From contig JAPUIN010000411.1 in NCBI GenBank assembly GCA_027297005.1, positions 1 to 17,726 on the forward strand: DNA of 17,726 bases, read 5' to 3'. Position 1 is the first letter of the stretch. Each line of letters opens with the position of its first letter. Shown here one piece after another: positions 1-5,324 of this stretch. The position numbers and the translations under genes are program-made. The DNA is from Acidobacteriota bacterium (lineage in GTDB: Bacteria; Acidobacteriota; Polarisedimenticolia; Gp22-AA2). A model generated the notes under the pieces. It saw only the letters and a program-made list of their open reading frames with translations. It was not told where the DNA came from and searched no databases.

Positions 1-886
1 TCTGCGGCTCGCCGATGCCTGCGAGTTCTTCATCGGCCAGGGGTGCAAGGTCGGCCTGGGCGGTCATCTGATGGGGCAGAAGATCACCGACCAGGTGGCC
101 GAGATGCGTTCGCTGCCGGCCGGCATCGATCAGCGCTCGCCCGCCCGCCATCCTGACTGGCTCGGGCCCGACGACCTGTCGCTCAAGATCGAGGAGATCC
201 GCGAGGCGACCAACTGGGAGATTCCGATCCAGCTCAAACTGGGAGCGGCGCGTGTCTATGACGACGTCCGCATGGCGATCAAGACCGGCCCGGACAGCAT
301 CTACCTCGACGGCATGGAAGGGTCGACCGGCGCCGGTCCCCACCTGGCGACCGAGGACACCGGCGTCCCGGGTATCGCCGCCATCCGTCAGGCCCGCAAG
401 GCGCTCGACGAACTCGGCAAGACCGGTGAGATCACGCTCGTCTACGCGGGCGGTATCCGCAACGGCAGCGACGTCGCCAAGGCCCTGGCGCTGGGGGCAG
501 ACGCAATCGCGATCGGGCACTCGGCTCTCATCGCCCTGAACTGTAACAAGGCGATCCCGGAGGCCAACTTCGAGGAGGAGATCGGCGTCGAGGCCGGGTA
601 CTGCTACCACTGTCACACCGGCCGGTGTCCGGTCGGGGTCGCCACGCAGGACCCCGAACTGCGGAAACGGCTCGACCCGGACGAAGCGGCGGAGCGCGTG
701 TTCAACTTCCTCCACTGTCTCACCATCGAGTGCCAGATGCTGGCCCGGGCATGTGGTAAGACCAATGTTCACTCGCTGGAGCCCGAGGATCTCGCGGCCC
801 TCACCATGGAGGCCTCGGCCCTGGCCCAGGTCCCGCTCGCCGGTTCGCAGTACACGGTCGGCCGCCCCGACATGAACCGCTACTAG
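1..886 (+). CDS. mgsC: FMN-binding glutamate synthase-type subunit, N-methylglutamate synthase subunit C-like (5' partial)
   Basis: The reading frame is open from base 2, so this is the 3' part of a longer gene; the ATG at 71 is internal. The translation matches the C-terminal half of the FMN domain of glutamate synthase (GltB central region). Visible are the barrel strand with EGSTGAGP (about 322-345), the phosphate-binding segment YAGGIRNGSDVAKALALGAD, and the [3Fe-4S] loop CYHCHTGRCPVGVATQ with cysteine codons at 602, 611 and 626. In the N-methylglutamate pathway this subunit (MgsC) binds FMN and helps convert gamma-glutamylmethylamide to N-methylglutamate in the cytoplasm. The gmaS and sox/mgd-like genes downstream support that role. 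Only context separates it from other stand-alone GltB-like proteins. mgsA (amidotransferase) and mgsB (GXGXG domain) would be expected immediately upstream, outside the window. Confidence 0.85.
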   Translation, partial: LRLADACEFFIGQGCKVGLGGHLMGQKITDQVAEMRSLPAGIDQRSPARHPDWLGPDDLSLKIEEIREATNWEIPIQLKLGAARVYDDVRMAIKTGPDSIYLDGMEGSTGAGPHLATEDTGVPGIAAIRQARKALDELGKTGEITLVYAGGIRNGSDVAKALALGADAIAIGHSALIALNCNKAIPEANFEEEIGVEAGYCYHCHTGRCPVGVATQDPELRKRLDPDEAAERVFNFLHCLTIECQMLARACGKTNVHSLEPEDLAALTMEASALAQVPLAGSQYTVGRPDMNRY

Positions 887-896
887 GAGATCGAGA

Positions 897-1286
897 GTGA
901 GCAGCAAAGTCGATGTCGATCGTTACATCAAATCCGATGGGCTGGATTCCGAGAGGGAGAAGGAGATCGGGCAGCACATCGGTTATCGCTACGACGTCAA
1001 CCTGGTGCCGGATTATTCCTGCCTGACACCGTTCCTCAAGAAGTACATGGAGATCATGGGTTGGCAGGACCTCAACTGGCTCGAGGATGTGCACCTGGGC
1101 TACGAGGAGGGTCTCGCGGCCGTCTTCGACCGGAACATCAACGGATGGGTCACCGTTCCCAGGAAGATGAAGCTTCCCGATAATCAGCAGGAGCGCGACA
1201 TGATCGCACGCGAGCTCCTGATCAAGTTCCAGATGTCGAAAAAACACCCCTTGATCCAGCTGAGGGATGCGTACCGGAAGTTCTAG
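897..1286 (+). CDS. Hypothetical protein, 129 aa, downstream of mgsC
   Basis: I do not recognise this protein. It starts with GTG at 897, preceded by AGGAG at 885-889 that overlaps the mgsC stop codon, so it is probably co-translated with mgsC. It is a soluble, charged protein without signal peptide or membrane segment. It has an N-terminal polar stretch, a central aromatic part (Y30, Y32, Y40, Y50, W56, W61, Y69, W84) and a basic C-terminal helix-like end (residues 98-129). There is a single cysteine (C42), so a metal-cluster role is unlikely. Its stop TAG (1284-1286) interlocks with the stop of the convergent gene in a CTAG palindrome. The position suggests an accessory or regulatory partner of the N-methylglutamate synthase, but that is inference from neighbourhood only. 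Confidence 0.75.
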   Translation: MSSKVDVDRYIKSDGLDSEREKEIGQHIGYRYDVNLVPDYSCLTPFLKKYMEIMGWQDLNWLEDVHLGYEEGLAAVFDRNINGWVTVPRKMKLPDNQQERDMIARELLIKFQMSKKHPLIQLRDAYRKF

Positions 1287-1888
1287 GAGCGGGATCGATC
1301 CGACGCTCGAATCGGATCGGGTTCGGCCTCGGCGGCGCTCCAATCGGGAGTGAAGGCGAGAACGCAGACTGACCCTGGCATGGCGTGGTTGAACATGCAA
1401 TTGTGCCAGTAGGTCGCCTGCCAGAAACGATCGTCGCTATCCAGCTCCAGGATCCCGCATGGAATCCGATAGCGCTGGGCGAACTGCTCGAAGATCAGCA
1501 CACAACTTCCCTCACGCAGAAGCGTCGCCGCCACGGCTGAATCGCACGAAAAGAGCGCCGTCAGGATATCCGTGAACTCGCCCGGCTTCTGGTAATAGGC
1601 GGAGCTCAACATATTGATCGCCGCCTCATGGCGCTCGAGCGGATCGTGAGTGCGCCGAACGATGTGGCGGAACCGACCGGTGCTCTCCTCCGGTTCGGAG
1701 CGCAGCAGCAGAACCGTGACGGCGTCGGTGACCCGGCGGCCGTCCTCGAGCGTGACCCGGGGTTTCATCGCGGGGAGCGGGGAACCGCCGTGCTCGCGTA
1801 CCGCCATCTGCCGGATGCGGCATTGCCACCCAAGGAAGGCTTCGCGAAGACCGGCGCCGGCCGATCGCGTTTGAGCGCGCGTGTTCAT
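1283..1888 (-). CDS. Conserved hypothetical protein, 201 aa, paired with APC permease
   Basis: This is the second gene of a minus-strand pair, starting 52 bp after the permease stop. It begins with ATG at 1888-1886; no strong ribosome binding site is visible. Motifs that look conserved are GWQCRIRQMAVRE (20-32), a beta segment with PEEST (66-70), FEQFAQRYRIPC (133-144), WHNCMFN (161-167) and LAFTPDWSAAEA (178-189). I have an impression of similar proteins next to amino-acid permeases in proteobacterial amine-use loci, but I cannot name a domain. There is no signal peptide or transmembrane helix; the basic, Ala/Arg-rich first 15 residues could mean the true start lies slightly downstream. The C-terminal 15 residues are low complexity. 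Six cysteines (C23, C115, C129, C144, C164, C175) are scattered with no cluster motif. Function unknown. Confidence 0.75.
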   Translation of the reverse strand: MNTRAQTRSAGAGLREAFLGWQCRIRQMAVREHGGSPLPAMKPRVTLEDGRRVTDAVTVLLLRSEPEESTGRFRHIVRRTHDPLERHEAAINMLSSAYYQKPGEFTDILTALFSCDSAVAATLLREGSCVLIFEQFAQRYRIPCGILELDSDDRFWQATYWHNCMFNHAMPGSVCVLAFTPDWSAAEAEPDPIRASDRSRS

Positions 1889-1940
1889 GCTGGCGGGCGC
1901 GGGGCAGACCCGGCACGTTCCGACCGGCCCGCATCCACGC

Positions 1941-3359
1941 TCATTCCCGGGCCTCCCTCCTGGCCCCCTCGCGCTGCGAATAGATCCAGAGCGGTATGTA
2001 GAGGCCGAGCACCAGGAATGCGACGGCAGTGGAGATCCATCCGCTCTCTTTGCTGTTCAGGTAGATGACGCCGACCAGACAGAGCGGCAGGTTGAAGATG
2101 CCGAAGAGCAGCGCGACGTTGGACCATCCCGACGGTGCCTTGAACGGACGGTCGAGGGCAGCCAGATGTGGATCGGTCCTGGCTTTCACATAGGCGAACA
2201 GGCTGATCCCGTTCGCGCACACATACCCGATCGCCGAGGCTGCCAGAATCGCCGTGGGAGTCTCCATCAGGATGAGGCCGAGATTGAACAGGGCGATGAA
2301 GATCATCGCGAAGACCGGGGCTCCCCGGGGGTTGAGTCTTCCGAAGGCTCGCGGAAGGTTTCCCTCGCTCGCCAGCGAATGCATCGCCCGGGACGATCCG
2401 AGCAACGCCGTCTGAATGATCAAGACCATGGCCGCGATCAGCATGACGATCGAGATGTTCGCACCGGTCGATCCCATGGTCTCTCTGGCGAGCGGCAGGA
2501 TCGGCGAGATCGGCTCCTCGAGAATGCCTTCGATACCGAGCGTCCCCGTCACCGCCGCCTGCACCAGGACGTACGTCAGGAGGCAGATGCCCCCGCAGAC
2601 GAACAGCGCCTTGGGCACATCCGTGTGAGGCGCCTTGTACTCGGGGGCGTAGATCGCCGCGGTCTCCCAGGCGCAGGCACTCCACTGGGCCATCGCGAAG
2701 ATGCCGAACAGCATCAGGATGTGCGACCAGTCCCAGATCCAGTCCGCCGGCAGCCAGGAATCGACGATATTCGCCGCCACGAAATCCCCCGTTGCGAAGG
2801 GGGCCAGGGTGATCACGATGAGGGGGACGAACGACAGGGCCGCGAGAACATAGCTGAGGGTTGCGCCGCTGGAGAGCCCCCGGCAATTGATCAGGATCAA
2901 GAGCGAGAAGATCACCACCCCCGAGATCAACGACAGCTGCAGCTCAGAGAACGCGTCGAGGGCCGGCACCAGCCCTTTGAGATAGCTTCCGACCAGGATC
3001 GCGAAGATAGCCAGTACGGGATTCCAGGCGAACCAGTAGCTCCAGGCGCTGAAGCCGCCGATGAACTTTCCGCTGTCGTAGCGGTCCTTGCCGTTCCGGC
3101 TCCTGAAGACACTCTGCGCGATGCCCGGGAGCCCGGAGGCGTTCGGGAACGCAGTCGCCAGCTCCGCGTAGGCGATGTTCTGCATGAACCCCTGCAGGAC
3201 CGACAGCCCCCAGATGACGATCGCAAACGACCAGAGATAACCCGCGAAATAACCGATAGACGGCAGGATCAGCAGAGGGACGCCGATGGCGATTGCCAGA
3301 CCCTGCTTCCAGTCGATGGTCCTCTCCAGGCCGCCGGCGGCTGCCGGTCTCTCCCTCAC
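1941..3359 (-). CDS. APC superfamily amino acid/amine permease
   Basis: The 472-residue protein has twelve hydrophobic segments and the typical APC layout. An N-terminal reentrant-like GVPLLILPSIGYFAG is followed by the TM2-3 signature with AYAELATAFPNASG, a TM6 with AMAQWSACAWE, and a cytoplasmic loop SRAMHSLASEGNLPRAFGRLNPRGAP before TM9. APC transporters are secondary, cation-coupled inner-membrane carriers of amino acids and related amines. The start chosen is GTG at 3359-3357, with a purine-rich GAGGGGGG about 8 nt upstream on the minus strand; the downstream gene follows after 52 bp. It is divergent from gmaS, so it plausibly imports a substrate of the pathway (an amine, N-methylglutamate or glutamate). 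The sequence does not tell which. Confidence 0.9.
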   Translation of the reverse strand: MRERPAAAGGLERTIDWKQGLAIAIGVPLLILPSIGYFAGYLWSFAIVIWGLSVLQGFMQNIAYAELATAFPNASGLPGIAQSVFRSRNGKDRYDSGKFIGGFSAWSYWFAWNPVLAIFAILVGSYLKGLVPALDAFSELQLSLISGVVIFSLLILINCRGLSSGATLSYVLAALSFVPLIVITLAPFATGDFVAANIVDSWLPADWIWDWSHILMLFGIFAMAQWSACAWETAAIYAPEYKAPHTDVPKALFVCGGICLLTYVLVQAAVTGTLGIEGILEEPISPILPLARETMGSTGANISIVMLIAAMVLIIQTALLGSSRAMHSLASEGNLPRAFGRLNPRGAPVFAMIFIALFNLGLILMETPTAILAASAIGYVCANGISLFAYVKARTDPHLAALDRPFKAPSGWSNVALLFGIFNLPLCLVGVIYLNSKESGWISTAVAFLVLGLYIPLWIYSQREGARREARE

Positions 3360-3395
3360 CGCGAATACCCCCCTCGATCCGTTGGCTGCGCATCA

Positions 3396-3401
3396 ATTAT
3401 A
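3396..3401 (-). promoter_or_regulatory. Candidate -10 element for the permease operon
   Basis: On the minus strand bases 3401 to 3396 read TATAAT, a perfect sigma-70 -10 hexamer in otherwise GC-rich DNA, 36 bp before the GTG start of the permease. No good -35 hexamer lies 16-18 bp upstream, so the promoter may depend on an activator, or the match may be chance. Confidence 0.4.
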
Positions 3402-3546
3402 CAGGGAGCGTCGCGTGCTCCGCCGACTCCCTTCCAACCGAGGCTCCCTGTTGTTTCCCTGCCGGCAGTTCACCCCTGTCGGCACCACGCCGGCCCGCTC
3501 ATCACCAGCTTTGAGCGCGATCGGCAAAAGAAACTTCATGGACGAG

Positions 3547-3576
3547 GAGACAGGATCATCCCGGAGAGGGTAAAAT
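3547..3576 (+). promoter_or_regulatory. Candidate sigma-70 promoter for gmaS-mgdBCDA
   Basis: GAGACA (3547-3552) and TAAAAT (3571-3576) are separated by 18 bp, matching four of six and five of six consensus positions. The element sits in the AT-richer end of the 256-bp divergent intergenic region, 40 bp before the gmaS ATG. It overlaps the start of the short leader ORF at 3575; if it is the real promoter, transcription would begin inside that ORF, so the two interpretations partly compete. Confidence 0.3.
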
Positions 3577-3619
3577 GAGTAAATTTTCAGCCGTGCGTGG
3601 GGGGAAGGTACAGTCATGA
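3575..3619 (+). CDS. Possible 14-codon leader ORF coupled to gmaS
   Basis: An ATG at 3575 follows a purine-rich GGAGAGGG (3563-3570) and opens a 14-codon frame (MSKFSAVRGGKVQS). Its TGA stop at 3617-3619 overlaps the gmaS ATG at 3616-3618 in an ATGA arrangement. The gmaS ribosome binding site GGAAGG (3603-3608) lies inside the leader. The frame carries no obvious run of a regulatory amino acid. It could be a translational-coupling leader or a chance reading frame; no homology evidence is available for something this short. Confidence 0.25.
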   Translation: MSKFSAVRGGKVQS

Positions 3620-4953
3620 ACCTGAAGGGCGCCAGGGAGTACCTGGAGCAAAACAAAATCGAATTCGTCCTTGCGCAGTTCGTGGACATTCACGGGCGGG
3701 CGAAGACGAAGGCCGTCCCTGCCAGACACCTCGACATGGTTGTCGAGCCCGGGGCGGGGTTCGCCGGCTTCGCCGTCTGGGGGTTGGGGATGGGACCCGA
3801 GGGTCCCGATTTCATGGCCCGCGGCGATCTGTCGACCCTCACGAGGATCGGATGGATGCCCGGATTCGCGCGGATCGCCTGCGACGGCTATGTCAATGAC
3901 GAGCCCTACGAGTTCGATTCCCGGGTCGTCTGCAGGCGGGCGATCGAGGCACTGAAGAAGGACACTGGATACGAGGTCTACACGGGGCTAGAGCCCGAAT
4001 TCTTTCTCCTGAAACGCGATCTTGCGACGGGGCGCGTCGTGCCGGCGAACGACACCGATGTTCTGGACAAGCCCTGCTATGACTACGACGGGCTCAATCG
4101 CACCGGACCGTTCCTCACCGAGTTGACGCGGAACCTCATCGATTGTGGACTGGACATCTACCAGATCGATCACGAAGACGGGAACGGCCAGTACGAGATC
4201 AATTTCACCTATACGGACGCCCTGCAGATGGCCGACCACTTCATCCTGTTCAAGATGGCGGCTACGGCGATCGCGCGTCGCCATGACATGATCTGCAGCT
4301 TCATGCCCAAGCCGATGAGCGATCGCACCGGCAGCGGCATGCATATGCACATCTCCCTCGGGCGCGAAAGGAAGAACGCCTTCCATGACGACTCCGATCC
4401 CAACGGGCTCGGAATCTCGAACCTCGCCTACCAGTTCATGGCGGGGATCTTCAAGCATGCCGCGGCGCTCACCGCGATCACCTGCCCGTCGGTCAATTCC
4501 TACAAGCGCCTGGTGGTCGGTGGAACGGCTTCGGGAGCGACGTGGGCCCCCGCCCATATCTGTTACGGGAACAACAACCGCACTGCCATGGTGCGCGTGT
4601 GCGGGAATCATCTCGAGATTCGCAGCCCTGATTCCGCCGCCAATCCCTATCTGATGACCGCCGCGATCGTCGCGGCGGGCCGGGACGGCATCCGGAACGC
4701 CCTGTCCCCCGGCAAACCGGCCGACATCAATCTATACGAGACGAACGCCGCGCAGCGCCGGGAGATGGGGATCGACACTCTCCCACAAAGCCTCGGCGAT
4801 GCGATTGCGGCGCTCGAAGCTGATGAGGTCATCCAGGACGGCATCGGAAAGGCGCTGGCGCGCGAGTTCATCCAGATCAAGAAGCAGGAATTGACTGACT
4901 ATCACCGTCATGTCTCGGACTGGGAAGTCAATCGGTACCTGGAATACTACTGA
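3616..4953 (+). CDS. gmaS: Gamma-glutamylmethylamide synthetase (glutamine synthetase family, GlnA type III-like)
   Basis: The 445-residue protein belongs to the glutamine synthetase superfamily and has the length of GMAS enzymes. It has the N-terminal beta-grasp (FVLAQFVDIHGRAKTKAVP, 17-35) and the metal-binding glutamates in LEPEFF (E126, E128) and DHEDGNGQYEINF (E187, E194). The ATP/metal motif is GSGMHMHIS (239-247), and the loops NSYKRLV (294-300) and NNNRTAMVR (319-327) precede EIRSPDSAANPY (334-345). GMAS makes gamma-glutamylmethylamide from glutamate, methylamine and ATP, the first step of the N-methylglutamate pathway, in the cytoplasm. The flanking mgsC-like and mgd-like genes favour this over ammonia-dependent glutamine synthesis, although automated annotation may say 'type III glutamate-ammonia ligase'. 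GGAAGG lies 7 nt before the ATG. It leads the mgdBCDA run, with 77 bp to the next gene. Confidence 0.9.
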   Translation: MNLKGAREYLEQNKIEFVLAQFVDIHGRAKTKAVPARHLDMVVEPGAGFAGFAVWGLGMGPEGPDFMARGDLSTLTRIGWMPGFARIACDGYVNDEPYEFDSRVVCRRAIEALKKDTGYEVYTGLEPEFFLLKRDLATGRVVPANDTDVLDKPCYDYDGLNRTGPFLTELTRNLIDCGLDIYQIDHEDGNGQYEINFTYTDALQMADHFILFKMAATAIARRHDMICSFMPKPMSDRTGSGMHMHISLGRERKNAFHDDSDPNGLGISNLAYQFMAGIFKHAAALTAITCPSVNSYKRLVVGGTASGATWAPAHICYGNNNRTAMVRVCGNHLEIRSPDSAANPYLMTAAIVAAGRDGIRNALSPGKPADINLYETNAAQRREMGIDTLPQSLGDAIAALEADEVIQDGIGKALAREFIQIKKQELTDYHRHVSDWEVNRYLEYY

Positions 4954-5030
4954 GCCTCGAAAATGTGCGGGATCGTCGAACCGTTCAATCACGCTGGGTC
5001 TCATTCCCCGTCATCCGACCGACTCACTGC

Positions 5031-5300
5031 ATGAGCTTCCTACTCGCCTGTCCCAACTGCGGCAAACGCCAGGTCTCGGAATTCTCCTTCCAGGGTGAGT
5101 TCAAGCGCCGGCCGTCGCCGAATGAAGATTTCGAGGCCTGGACCCGCTACGTTTACCTGGCCGAGAACAAAAAGGGACGGCATCTCGAGTGGTGGTATCA
5201 CCGATCGGGATGCCAGCGCTGGTTCCTGGTGAGACGTGACACCACCGACAATCGTGATCACGAGAGCTTCTGGTTCCGTGATCTCAACGGCCATCCTTAG
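5031..5300 (+). CDS. mgdB (soxD): N-methylglutamate dehydrogenase / heterotetrameric sarcosine oxidase delta subunit
   Basis: The 89-residue protein matches SoxD in length and metal-site pattern. It has CPNC at residues 7-10, a GEFKRRPSPNEDFEAW core, and HRSGC with H57 and C61; C7, C10, H57 and C61 correspond to the zinc-binding Cys/Cys/His/Cys set of the sarcosine oxidase delta subunit. The delta subunit is a small structural component of the cytoplasmic alpha-beta-gamma-delta complex. The ATG at 5031 is chosen because translation from it begins right at the zinc knuckle, as in the family; upstream in-frame extension would add non-conserved residues. It follows gmaS by 77 bp and precedes the alpha subunit by 24 bp, in one operon. 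Confidence 0.88.
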   Translation: MSFLLACPNCGKRQVSEFSFQGEFKRRPSPNEDFEAWTRYVYLAENKKGRHLEWWYHRSGCQRWFLVRRDTTDNRDHESFWFRDLNGHP

Positions 5301-5324
5301 CCCGGCTCGACAGAGGCCCTGCCA

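Noticed and set aside
1881..3578. Long plus-strand reading frame (565 codons) across the permease region
   Set aside because: It is antisense to the APC permease. Its translation is rich in Arg, Asp, Gln and Pro without any fold signature, as expected from the reverse of a high-GC membrane-protein gene.
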